DNA of 19,399 nt from Candidatus Wallbacteria bacterium (GCA_028711905.1 JAQTRI010000019.1:1-19399), one strand, 5' to 3'. Counted from the stretch's first letter, positions 1 to 5,142 are shown. The notes: generated by a model from the letters alone, not told the origin. A program made the numbers and translations.

Positions 1-2
1 GA

Positions 3-170
3 AAAGACGGCCTTCCCATCGAGGCCAAGCTGAACTTCGGAAAATCCGTCAGCCGGGCTGTCCGCTCCTTTGGCATCGGGAATGAAGCCTGTGAGTTTAT
101 GATCGCAGGCCTGGAAGGCAGAAAGCGGGCATCGTGCGTTTATCCCTGGGAATTACGCGAATTGTGCTGA
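3..170 (+). CDS. 3' end of an unrecognised protein (partial)
   Basis: Frame 3 is open from the window edge to a TGA at 168-170 and gives 55 residues, ending in the segment CVYPWELRELC. The other two forward frames stop early (TGA within the first 90 bases), and codon choice here (GAG, AAG, CTG, AAC, GTC) looks coding. The fragment is mixed basic/acidic with no signal or membrane segment. I do not recognise a family; too little is present to assign a function. The next gene starts more than 400 bases downstream after repeat-rich DNA, so no operon link is suggested. Confidence 0.45.
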   Translation, partial: KDGLPIEAKLNFGKSVSRAVRSFGIGNEACEFMIAGLEGRKRASCVYPWELRELC

Positions 171-215
171 GGCCGCATTCGGGCGAACGCCTACCGTACG
201 GGCGAATGATTACCC

Positions 216-251
216 TGAACTGTTAATCGGCACAGCCGATATTACAGTTCA
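216..251. repeat. 36-nt strong hairpin
   Basis: Outer arms TGAACTGT (216-223) and ACAGTTCA (244-251) are perfectly complementary. They enclose inner arms ATCGGC (226-231) and GCCGAT (235-240) around an ACA loop, with a small asymmetric internal loop between the two stems. It follows the stop codon at 168-170 but has no T-run, so it is more likely a REP-like element than a rho-independent terminator; both readings are inference. Confidence 0.6.
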
Positions 252-261
252 TGGGCCCCTA

Positions 262-303
262 CCCATTACCAATCACCTATTACCGTTCACCAATCACCAA
301 TTA
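262..303. repeat. heptamer array 1 (6 units)
   Basis: Six degenerate 7-mers in strict phase: CCCATTA, CCAATCA, CCTATTA, CCGTTCA, CCAATCA, CCAATTA. Every unit begins with CC, has T at position 5 and ends in A. The fixed 7-nt phase with variable inner bases resembles the short tandemly repeated repetitive (STRR) heptamers known from cyanobacteria, although the sequence is different. Confidence 0.7.
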
Positions 304-336
304 CCCCCCTACGCTTCGCTCCGGGGATAGTCATCC

Positions 337-356
337 GTAGCTCGCAGTAGCTCGCA
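337..356. repeat. 10-bp direct tandem duplication
   Basis: The decamer GTAGCTCGCA occurs twice head to tail and is followed by CGGCTGAC. A related string (TTCGCACGGCTATCCGTA) is present near 5222, so this is part of a dispersed intergenic repeat rather than a coding feature. Confidence 0.5.
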
Positions 357-396
357 CGGCTGACTACCATTACCGTTCCCGAACATTCCCGCATTC

Positions 397-415
397 GGGC
401 GAACACCGTTCGCCC
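397..415. repeat. inverted repeat GGGCGAAC-ACC-GTTCGCCC
   Basis: Perfect 8-bp arms (397-404 and 408-415) enclose a 3-nt loop. The left arm and its flank GCATTCGGGCGAAC also occur at about 175-188. From memory, GGGCGAAC...GTTCGCCCCTAC elements recur between genes in many bacterial genomes. No T-run follows. Confidence 0.6.
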
Positions 416-418
416 CTA

Positions 419-446
419 CCCATTACCTGTTACCCATTACCGTTTA
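419..446. repeat. heptamer array 2 (4 units)
   Basis: CCCATTA, CCTGTTA, CCCATTA, CCGTTTA in strict 7-nt phase. A fifth, weaker unit (CCCTCAA, 447-453) runs straight into the 57-nt element that contains the 469-488 palindrome. Same consensus as the array at 262-303. Confidence 0.65.
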
Positions 447-500
447 CCCTCAATAGATCCCCTGGGCAAGACGCGCTATAGCGCGTCTCTACAATTCATA
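444..500. repeat. 57-nt dispersed palindromic element, copy 1
   Basis: TTACCCTCAAT at the left end, a perfect 20-nt palindrome AGACGCGCTATAGCGCGTCT at 469-488, then CTACAATTCATA. The copy at 5143-5199 has the same length, the same end sequences and the same outer six palindrome bases on each side, but a different palindrome centre. Probably a REP/MITE-like mobile or structured element. Confidence 0.75.
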
Positions 501-503
501 ATT

Positions 504-559
504 CCTATAACCTACAACCTATAACCTATAACCAATAACCAATAACCTATTACCCCTTA
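504..559. repeat. heptamer array 3 (8 units)
   Basis: CCTATAA, CCTACAA, CCTATAA, CCTATAA, CCAATAA, CCAATAA, CCTATTA, CCCCTTA in strict phase, lying directly upstream of and partly within the likely promoter of the gene at 608. The array at 5304-5331 is the reverse complement of the same motif. Confidence 0.75.
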
Positions 560-578
560 CCACTTCACCTGCTATACT
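550..578 (+). promoter_or_regulatory. possible promoter of the tail-fibre-like gene
   Basis: A good -10 hexamer TATACT (573-578) lies 17 bases after a weak -35 TTACCC (550-555), which is itself part of the last heptamer units. The start codon is 30 bases downstream of the -10, with AGGAGG at 598-603. The -10 is convincing, the -35 is not. Confidence 0.35.
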
Positions 579-607
579 AATTATATTATTACTCTCCAGG
601 AGGACCT

Positions 608-2281
608 ATGCCTCGAAAACTGTTTTTGACGATTCTTCTGCTGGCAGTGGTGGCGTTTTCACCGGCAGCGGATTATACAGCTGATCTGGACGACGCAGCT
701 GGCAACAGCAGATTCGTTTTCCGGGACAGCACTGGTGTTGCCGAGCAGGGGTGGATCGACTCAGACGGCAACATGGTGCTCAAGGGCGGGATGCGGATAG
801 ATGCTGCAGGGGTCGAAAACGCGGTTGCCGAAACCCTGATCGTGGACGGCAGTGTCAGTTCCCCTGTATTCCAGGGAAGCGGCGCGGCAGTGACATTCGG
901 CAATGTCGGTTTCGCCACCACAGTTACAGGAACAGGCATGACAGTGGTGCCGACGGCCTGGACTGCCTCGCCCGTGATTTCCGGCACCACGGAAATAGCG
1001 GCGTCCAGAGGCCTGATCGTGGACGGCACGACATTGTTTGTCAGCGGCACCACCAACAGGGTGGGAATCGGGACGAACGCGCCTTTATCAGCCTTGGACG
1101 CTCGAGGCACAGTGACCTTCAACGAGGACGGGAATGCAGCCTATCATGTGCGCATGGAAAGCGACAGTGACGCCAACATGTTTTACTTGGACGCGACAGG
1201 CGCAGGCGAACTGGGCATAGGCACGAACTCGCCTAACGCCAAGCTGGATGTCAACGGCGGAACAGTGATCAGGGGAGGCGTGCGGCTGGATTCGGCGGGT
1301 GTGGCCAATGCCGTGGCAGAAACGCTCATAGTGGACGGCAGCATGAGCATAGGATCAGGAGCTGCGCCGACAGCAGCTCTTGATGTGCGCGGCGCAGTGA
1401 CCTTCAACGAGGATGGGAACGCGGCATACCATGTGCGCATGGAAAGCGACACAGACGTCAACATGTTTTACATGGACGCGACCGGCGCAGGAGAACTGGG
1501 TATAGGCACGAACGCGCCGAACGCCAAGCTGGATGTCAACGGCGGAACAGTTATCAGGGGCGGTGTGCGTCTGGATTCCGCGGGAGTGGCCAATGCAGGT
1601 GCTGAAACGCTCATTGTTGACGGGTCGATCAGCATAGGCACAACGAACAGCTACGGCTTGTTGACATTAGTGGGCGGGGCTGCTCCGCTGGGCGTGCTGG
1701 CTATGGGCGAATGCACAGCTGCGCCTGCATTAACTGCCAACTATGGAAAGTTCTATGTGAGTTCCGGGAACAGTCTCCCTTACTTTATGGCTGATTCAGG
1801 CCAGGCTTACATGCTGGTGCCGCAATATTTGCTGATATTGGATTCTCCTGCTTCGGCTACAAGCGGGGGTGCCTCTGTTGCAGGATGGCAAAACTCTTTT
1901 GCAGGACGGACACCGGTATTATCGGTAAATGAGGTTGGTGCCGCAGTCACTGTTGCGGCTAATACTTTTACTTTGCCTGCAGGAAAGTACTGGTTTGATA
2001 TCAGTGTTCCCGGTTACAGGACGAATGTTTTCAGAGCGCGTCTTTTCAACTCGACAGATGGAACTTACATCTATGGCAGTAGTGAGTATCATCGCAACCA
2101 AGCAACTTACGAGTTAAGCGGCATTAGAGCTTTTATCAAAGGATGTTTCACTATTGCTGCGGCAAAAGCATTTGTTGTGCAGACCTATTCGGGTATAGCG
2201 ATTGCTAATGGCCTTGGATATCCTTCTTCCTCTGGAGTTCCTGAGGTATACACGATAGCAGAATTTATCAAAGTGCAGTAA
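608..2281 (+). CDS. secreted tail-fibre-like repeat protein
   Basis: 557 residues. The ATG at 608 is fixed by AGGAGG (598-603) and by the signal peptide it opens: MPRK, a hydrophobic core to about residue 17, then a probable cleavage near SPA-A. Residues about 150-345 hold GIGTN.P.AKLDVNG and TFNEDGN..YHVRMESD..NMF..DA motifs, which are typical of phage tail-fibre stalks, including those of peptidase S74 fibres. Two copies of a 95-residue unit stand in tandem. Residues about 400-557 resemble a tail-fibre tip (TFTLPAGKYWFDISVPGYR, FRARLFNSTDG, SSEYHRNQ, FTIAAAKAF), probably a jelly-roll receptor-binding head. There is no S74 catalytic domain. A fibre stalk and tip behind a Sec signal suggests a trimeric surface or secreted fibre rather than a virion part; no other phage gene is nearby. 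The stop is TAATAA. Family resemblance is from memory. Confidence 0.85.
   Translation: MPRKLFLTILLLAVVAFSPAADYTADLDDAAGNSRFVFRDSTGVAEQGWIDSDGNMVLKGGMRIDAAGVENAVAETLIVDGSVSSPVFQGSGAAVTFGNVGFATTVTGTGMTVVPTAWTASPVISGTTEIAASRGLIVDGTTLFVSGTTNRVGIGTNAPLSALDARGTVTFNEDGNAAYHVRMESDSDANMFYLDATGAGELGIGTNSPNAKLDVNGGTVIRGGVRLDSAGVANAVAETLIVDGSMSIGSGAAPTAALDVRGAVTFNEDGNAAYHVRMESDTDVNMFYMDATGAGELGIGTNAPNAKLDVNGGTVIRGGVRLDSAGVANAGAETLIVDGSISIGTTNSYGLLTLVGGAAPLGVLAMGECTAAPALTANYGKFYVSSGNSLPYFMADSGQAYMLVPQYLLILDSPASATSGGASVAGWQNSFAGRTPVLSVNEVGAAVTVAANTFTLPAGKYWFDISVPGYRTNVFRARLFNSTDGTYIYGSSEYHRNQATYELSGIRAFIKGCFTIAAAKAFVVQTYSGIAIANGLGYPSSSGVPEVYTIAEFIKVQ
1091..1639 (+). repeat. tandem 285-nt coding repeat (95 residues, 2 copies)
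   Basis: Unit 1 covers 1091-1375; unit 2 starts at 1376 and is homologous to about 1639. Over the 88 comparable residues I count 8 differences, and nucleotide identity is also high, so this is a fairly recent internal duplication. Each unit carries one FNEDGN segment, one GIGTN.PNAKLDV segment and one VANA.AETLIVDGS segment. A third, partial copy of the last segment lies near residues 60-78. Confidence 0.85.
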
Positions 2282-2395
2282 TAAAGGTGGCAAGCGTGGT
2301 AAGCGGACCGTATCTACACTTTTGACAAAACGGGATAATATTGGCATGAATAGAGGGAAATCGTGACTGGGATATTTATGGAAGAGACTAACAGT

Positions 2396-2593
2396 TCAGC
2401 CGGCTATAGCGTACTCACATGACCTGGGATTTTCCATTCTTCGAGAAGCCTCGAGGATTTCCAGTCCTACAATGTTTCCATTGCTGTCATAGTCGATAAT
2501 CACTCCAGGTTTGTCCTCGTCACTCTCATGCACCGCTGTACAAGTAAACAGTATTTTCAGCACATCCACTTCCGGGTCGTATTGCACTTTCAT
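2396..2593 (-). CDS. DUF2283 family small protein
   Basis: 65 residues, starting MKVQYDPEVDVLKILF and containing GVIIDYDSNGNIVGLEILEAS, the hallmark pattern of DUF2283 (YD...D.L.I.F then G.I.DYD..G.I.G.EIL.AS). The ATG at 2593-2591 overlaps the TGA of the upstream DUF4258 reading frame by one base (TGATG), the usual coupled arrangement of this pair. DUF4258/DUF2283 pairs are commonly regarded as putative TA modules, with DUF2283 as the likely antitoxin. Here the partner is broken (see 2593-2850), so this looks like an orphan antitoxin. Codons continue cleanly to a TGA at 2396. Function is inferred from family and context only. Confidence 0.8.
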   Translation of the reverse strand: MKVQYDPEVDVLKILFTCTAVHESDEDKPGVIIDYDSNGNIVGLEILEASRRMENPRSCEYAIAG

Positions 2594-2850
2594 CAAGGTC
2601 TCCAGTATTTCTTGATTTTGCTTGTCCGATAGGCTGTAACGACAGTCATCGGAACAGCACGGACATTTACGATTACTCTTACCAGATATTCTTTTCCATC
2701 AGCGAGTATCTTTCTTGATTGATAAGCTTACAACCCGCCGTATTCTGGAACCGTCTGGTCCGGGGCATTCAATACTTTCCTGATGACGCTTTCGGAAAGT
2801 CCACGGATTTCCATTTCATGGATCATGGATCGCGTGATTGGAAACAATGG
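2593..2850 (-). pseudogene. decayed DUF4258 family toxin-like gene
   Basis: Read on the minus strand, one frame gives HEMEIRGLSESVIRKVLN, then APDQTVPEYGGL, an in-frame TAA (2730-2728), then AYQSRKILADGKEYLVRVIV and TVVTAYRTSKIKKYW, ending in TGA at 2595-2593. This follows the DUF4258 pattern (H...RM..RGLS...V..VL..P, then YQ, then VTVYR) on both sides of the stop. The expected N-terminal SNHAI is present at about 2842-2828 but in another frame, so there is also a frameshift. No start codon is visible; the gene runs out just where a dispersed repeat (2856-2884) begins. I conclude it is inactivated by truncation, frameshift and nonsense change. Recoding or a sequencing error cannot be excluded. 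Confidence 0.7.
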
Positions 2851-2855
2851 ACGGG

Positions 2856-2884
2856 GGGGACGGTGCTTTACTTTTTGACTTTCG
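2856..2884. repeat. dispersed GGGGACGGTGCTTTAC repeat, copy 1
   Basis: GGGGACGGTGCTTTAC, then CTTTTTGACTTTCG. The second copy at 3838-3866 matches apart from one T fewer in the T-run and a base near the end. From memory, this string occurs in many bacterial genomes as a remnant of REP- or MITE-type elements. Here it abuts the truncated 5' end of the DUF4258 pseudogene. Confidence 0.7.
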
Positions 2885-2923
2885 TTTCAGGCGCAGCGCT
2901 GAACCGGTTCTAAAATCTTTCCG

Positions 2924-2960
2924 TATGACTTACCTATCTATAACGCCACACTTTCGCTTT
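2924..2960. repeat. diverged copy of the TATGACTTACCTATCT repeat
   Basis: TATGACTTACCTATCTATAA, then CGCCACACTTTCGCTTTG. It is a shorter, diverged relative of the repeats at 4489-4530 and 6141-6186, and like them lies in a spacer of the TA island. Confidence 0.45.
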
Positions 2961-3023
2961 GCCGATCATTGGTTACTGATCACCACAGGGGGAATGACGC
3001 GAAGATGATGAAATAATGCTGCT

Positions 3024-3437
3024 TTATTCAGGCAGTATCAAAGAGCGGGCTTCATCAGGGAACAGCCTCTGGAGCAGGTCGGCAGCTTCCCGGCACTTGG
3101 AGATCACTTCTTCGCAGGTGATTTCCAAGCGAACCAGGGGTGGGTAACGGTTCGCGATGTAGAAGGCTGATACTTCTTCACAGAGATCGCGAAAAGCCTC
3201 CAGTTCCGGTTGCTGCACGCAGGCTTCGTTCAGCAGAGTGTCAAGTTCATGGATCTTTTTCAGCTTCCATCCGTTAACCAGCAAATAGGCTTTTAGAAAT
3301 TTTTCCAGGGACTGTTGCAGGAAAAAGGAAGCGGCTTCAGGGTCGTTTTCTGAAAGCATGATCAATATCCGCCCCCAGTCTTTTAGAGCAGACTGTTTCC
3401 ACTCGTTCAGAAATTTCGGCTGATCTTGGTTACTCAT
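3024..3437 (-). CDS. HEPN domain protein (toxin of MNT/HEPN pair)
   Basis: 137 residues from MSNQDQ to LILPE. The ATG at 3437-3435 shares a base with the TGA of the upstream nucleotidyltransferase (TGATG), and this coupling decides the start. The sequence is all-helical with the HEPN pattern: KDWGRILIML (19-28), AASFFLQQSLEKFLKAYLL (35-53), KKIHELDTLL (60-69) and FYIANRYPPL (92-101). HEPN proteins paired with minimal nucleotidyltransferases are generally toxins, often RNases, but the canonical R-x4-6-H RNase motif is not evident: the only His (63) is preceded by Lys, not by a suitably spaced Arg. The RYPP segment (Arg97) may be the active region as in related families. It may alternatively act through interaction with its partner only. 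Confidence 0.85.
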   Translation of the reverse strand: MSNQDQPKFLNEWKQSALKDWGRILIMLSENDPEAASFFLQQSLEKFLKAYLLVNGWKLKKIHELDTLLNEACVQQPELEAFRDLCEEVSAFYIANRYPPLVRLEITCEEVISKCREAADLLQRLFPDEARSLILPE

Positions 3438-3754
3438 CAGAGAACGATACCTTGTTCGAGGATACTGAGCACAAAAGGATCTCCGGCAGAACATCTTGAT
3501 TCAAACTCCATCGGATTCAGCCCGATAGGAGATATCGTCAGACCTTTGCTGAGATCACGAACAGCTTTTTTTATGGCAGCGGTTCGTTCATGGAATTTCT
3601 GTTCTGTCGAGTAAACGACCAACAGGTCGATGTCGCTGTCTTGGTCTGAGGTCCCGGATGCACAGGATCCGAAAAGAATCACCTTCTGGACATTGAATGT
3701 CGAAACAAGACGGTCATTAATCAGACGAATACGGTGAAATATTACATCAGTCAT
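3437..3754 (-). CDS. minimal nucleotidyltransferase (MNT) antitoxin
   Basis: 105 residues. The start MTDVIFHRIR is chosen because GAGGA sits 8 bases upstream on the coding strand; the open frame extends 45 codons further but without family similarity. The pol-beta nucleotidyltransferase signature is clear: GSCASGTSDQDSDIDLLVVY, with Gly29-Ser30 and the two metal-binding acids Asp41 and Asp43. In MNT/HEPN modules the nucleotidyltransferase neutralises the HEPN toxin, in studied cases by AMPylating it; that mechanism is inferred here from the intact GS...DxD motif. The gene overlaps its HEPN partner by one base and has its own promoter (3780-3808). Confidence 0.87.
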   Translation of the reverse strand: MTDVIFHRIRLINDRLVSTFNVQKVILFGSCASGTSDQDSDIDLLVVYSTEQKFHERTAAIKKAVRDLSKGLTISPIGLNPMEFESRCSAGDPFVLSILEQGIVL

Positions 3755-3779
3755 AAAACATTTCCTCAAGTAGAACAGC

Positions 3780-3808
3780 ATGATAGCATGAAAAATGAAG
3801 CCCAACAA
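3780..3808 (-). promoter_or_regulatory. putative promoter of the MNT/HEPN pair
   Basis: On the minus strand TTGTTG (3808-3803), a 17-base spacer, then TATCAT (3785-3780). The -10 matches the consensus at five of six positions and the -35 keeps TTG. The MNT start codon is 26 bases downstream. Confidence 0.45.
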
Positions 3809-3837
3809 GTGCGGAAAAACGGGGACGGAGGCGGACA

Positions 3838-3866
3838 GGGGACGGTGCTTTACTTTTGACTTTCCG
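3838..3866. repeat. dispersed GGGGACGGTGCTTTAC repeat, copy 2
   Basis: GGGGACGGTGCTTTAC, then TTTTGACTTTCCG. Same orientation as the copy at 2856-2884. It lies between the PIN gene stop and the MNT promoter. A related GGGGACGGAGGCGGAC string precedes it at 3821-3836. Confidence 0.7.
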
Positions 3867-3885
3867 GTACTAAGCTGGGGTCGGT

Positions 3886-4203
3886 TCAAATCGAGTCTTT
3901 TGCCTTTGTCACAACCTGTTCGAATTCCTTACAACTGACAATCCTGATCTTTCGAAAAGGGTTCATTCTGATTAAATCGCGATCCCCGGTAACAACATAT
4001 TCAGCTTTGCCGTTAACAGCAATGTCCAGAATGAAGTTGTCCTTCTGATCCGTACAGTCATCGACTTGCTCGATGATTTCAGCAATCTGTTCGCCTGAGG
4101 TCAAAAGTTCAATCACCGAACTTGAAATGTGATCTTTCAGACTCGACAGAACTTTGCCGATCAGAAAACTGATCCAGATATTGGTGTCGAAAACGATTTT
4201 CAT
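3886..4203 (-). CDS. PIN domain toxin, internally shortened
   Basis: 105 residues beginning MKIVFDTNIWISFLIGK. It belongs to the PIN group of putative toxins typified by COG1569: first acid Asp6 in DTN, then KDNFILDIAVNGKAEYVVTGDRDLI with Asp55, Asp74 and Asp76. Members are usually about 135-145 residues. Here the segment after SSLKDHISSSVI passes directly to LLTSGEQIAEIIEQVDDC. The part that normally holds the second catalytic acid (the S.E...E helix) seems to be missing, about 30-35 residues. The frame is kept, so an in-frame deletion is likely and nuclease activity is doubtful. The ATG overlaps the upstream antitoxin stop by four bases (ATGA). Expected role of an intact copy: VapC-like RNase toxin. 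Confidence 0.82.
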   Translation of the reverse strand: MKIVFDTNIWISFLIGKVLSSLKDHISSSVIELLTSGEQIAEIIEQVDDCTDQKDNFILDIAVNGKAEYVVTGDRDLIRMNPFRKIRIVSCKEFEQVVTKAKDSI

Positions 4204-4412
4204 TTTCTGAGGTTTTTTCGCACTTTTTCGACTTCAGAAGTGATCTCGCCATGAGTCAGAGGAATGTCCGACATCCTGTCCGTGAACTTTTGCAGTCTGG
4301 TAGCTAAGGTTGACTGATCCAGATACTTAGATAGCCTTTCTTTTTCATCTGGCGAGAATTGGTCGATCATTTCAAGCACCTGGTTGAATTCAATGCTTAT
4401 AGTTGCGGGCAT
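4200..4412 (-). CDS. antitoxin-like partner of the PIN protein
   Basis: 70 residues. The start MPATISIEFN is chosen over a nearby in-frame ATG (MEEQ) because GGAGGAG lies just upstream of it and would fall inside the longer version. It is a small, charged, mainly helical protein (VLEMIDQFSPDEKERLSKYL, then SEVEKVRKNLRK) of the type found directly upstream of COG1569 PIN toxins. I do not recognise a specific DNA-binding fold. The 4-nt ATGA overlap with the PIN gene, and a good promoter in front, mark the two as a TA operon. Since the toxin appears shortened, this antitoxin may now be retained mainly for cross-protection; that is speculation. Confidence 0.75.
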   Translation of the reverse strand: MPATISIEFNQVLEMIDQFSPDEKERLSKYLDQSTLATRLQKFTDRMSDIPLTHGEITSEVEKVRKNLRK

Positions 4413-4442
4413 TTGCTCCTCCATCACAAGGTTTTCAATGCA

Positions 4443-4471
4443 ATTGTAGACTATCGGACTGTTTTCGGCAA
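4443..4471 (-). promoter_or_regulatory. putative promoter of the antitoxin/PIN pair
   Basis: On the minus strand TTGCCG (4471-4466), a 17-base spacer, then TACAAT (4448-4443). Five of six -10 bases and four of six -35 bases match consensus. The antitoxin ATG lies about 31 bases downstream. Confidence 0.55.
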
Positions 4472-4488
4472 CCGGGGGAAGATACGGT

Positions 4489-4530
4489 GATGTCTTAACT
4501 ATCTCGCCACATCTCCGCTTCCGCGCTTTG
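4489..4530. repeat. dispersed GATGTCTTA...CTCCGCTTCCGCG repeat, copy 1
   Basis: GATGTCTTAACTATCTCG, then CCACATCTCCGCTTCCGCGC and TTTG. It matches 6141-6186 apart from a 4-nt indel and few substitutions. Diverged copy at 2924-2960. Non-coding; origin unknown. Confidence 0.7.
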
Positions 4531-4560
4531 CCGCTTTAAGCTTGCCCGGTAAGCTGACGA

Positions 4561-4589
4561 GCAATCGTCAAACGGTGATCAACGATTGC
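4561..4589 (-). other. stem-loop spanning the hicA stop codon
   Basis: Perfect 8-bp arms GCAATCGT (4561-4568) and ACGATTGC (4582-4589) around a 13-nt loop that contains the hicA stop (4581-4579). There is no U-run downstream on the minus strand, so it may be a 3' stabilising hairpin or a factor-dependent terminator. A second small inverted repeat, AGCTT-N7-AAGCT, follows at 4539-4555. Confidence 0.5.
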
Positions 4590-4836
4590 ATCCGAAAAGA
4601 GTGAAGATCAGATACTCTTTTTCGACTTTCAAGTGTCCGGTCAGTTCGCTCAGAATGTGATTCAAGGTTCCGACCTTGATGGGATTATGTGCAGGGACAG
4701 TGATGCTGTGCCTGGAACCTTTTACATTCCTTGTCAGGCGAATATGGCTGCCGGTTTGACGCGAGATTTCGTAGTTGTATTTTTTCAGAGCTTCGCACAG
4801 TTCTCTGGCGGAAATATCACGGGGGATCTTAGGCAT
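4579..4836 (-). CDS. hicA: HicA family mRNA interferase toxin
   Basis: 85 residues from MPKIPRDISA. The HicA fold (double-stranded-RNA-binding-like) is seen in RELCEALKKYNYEISRQTGSH, with the catalytic His31 in GSHIRLT, followed by HSITVPAHNPIKVGTLNHIL, the second conserved strand-helix. Family members are ribosome-independent RNases that cleave mRNA and are held in check by HicB. The start ATG at 4836 overlaps the end of the HicB gene by 8 bases (ATGCCTAA), supporting coupled translation. The order is antitoxin first, the less common hicBA orientation. The C-terminal tail (KVEKEYLIFTLFGCNR) is somewhat longer and more hydrophobic than usual. All motif residues are present, so the toxin looks functional. 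Confidence 0.88.
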   Translation of the reverse strand: MPKIPRDISARELCEALKKYNYEISRQTGSHIRLTRNVKGSRHSITVPAHNPIKVGTLNHILSELTGHLKVEKEYLIFTLFGCNR

Positions 4837-5041
4837 ATTTCAGAATTTCTTCGCGGACAAAATGAAGTCTGATGATTCCGGGTATCGAATCAGAACCGTC
4901 AAAATGGCATTTTAAGGCATCTACAATATTGTTTTTCAGTTCTTCGACTGTATCACCCTCGGTAAAAATCGAATGCCCGATCGCCTGGGCGTTGTAACCG
5001 CCATCAAAGTCCTCTTCGATCAGAAAGACGATTTCCTGCAT
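4829..5041 (-). CDS. hicB: HicB-like antitoxin
   Basis: 70 residues from MQEIVFLIEE. The start is fixed by GGAGG four bases upstream of the ATG and by the promoter only about 20 bases away; a longer in-frame extension would begin upstream of that promoter. It has the HicB partial RNase-H-like fold: FLIEEDFDGGYNAQAIGHSI (6-25), then GDTVEELKNNIVDALKCHF. It lacks any C-terminal ribbon-helix-helix or HTH domain, as in the short HicB group, so operator binding by this protein alone is not obvious. It should neutralise the HicA encoded downstream. The 5' untranslated leader is very short, about 12 nt. Confidence 0.85.
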   Translation of the reverse strand: MQEIVFLIEEDFDGGYNAQAIGHSIFTEGDTVEELKNNIVDALKCHFDGSDSIPGIIRLHFVREEILKYA

Positions 5042-5059
5042 GGAACCTCCAATGTTGTC

Positions 5060-5088
5060 ATTATCAGTCATTTCCGGGTTGGAGTCAA
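5060..5088 (-). promoter_or_regulatory. promoter of hicB-hicA
   Basis: On the minus strand TTGACT (5088-5083), a 17-base spacer, then GATAAT (5065-5060): five of six matches in each hexamer with ideal spacing. Start codon at 5041. Confidence 0.65.
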
Positions 5089-5142
5089 GGGTACAGCGTA
5101 CCGTAGCTGAGTATTTGACAAGACAGGTGAAGATTTCCCGCG

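Larger units (their letters stand above)
171..607. other. repeat-rich intergenic spacer
   Basis: No credible ORF lies in these 437 bases. They hold a long hairpin (216-251), three heptamer arrays (262-303, 419-446, 504-559), a 10-bp direct repeat (337-356), an inverted repeat (397-415), a 20-nt palindrome (469-488), and the likely promoter and ribosome binding site of the gene at 608. The element GCATTCGGGCGAAC occurs twice (about 175-188 and 391-404), so parts of the spacer are themselves duplicated. Confidence 0.7.

Noticed and set aside
262..559. CRISPR-like array
   Set aside because: The units are 7 nt, contiguous and degenerate, without spacers or cas genes.
673..1464. Off-frame and antisense ORFs overlapping the tail-fibre-like gene
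   Set aside because: They are shadows of its repeats; the 608 frame has the ribosome binding site, signal peptide and family motifs.
2323..2345. TTGACA followed by TAATAT as a promoter
   Set aside because: The spacing is only about 9 bases, too short for a sigma-70 promoter, and no plus-strand gene follows.
2719..2913. A plus-strand ORF of 64 codons
   Set aside because: It is antisense to the DUF4258 remnant and runs through a dispersed repeat.
3876..3893. tRNA T-arm-like string GGTTCAAATC (a similar one lies near 5460)
   Set aside because: No acceptor, D or anticodon stems can be drawn around either; the first is inside the PIN gene end and the second is explained by a small hairpin. An attachment site derived from a tRNA end is possible but unsupported.
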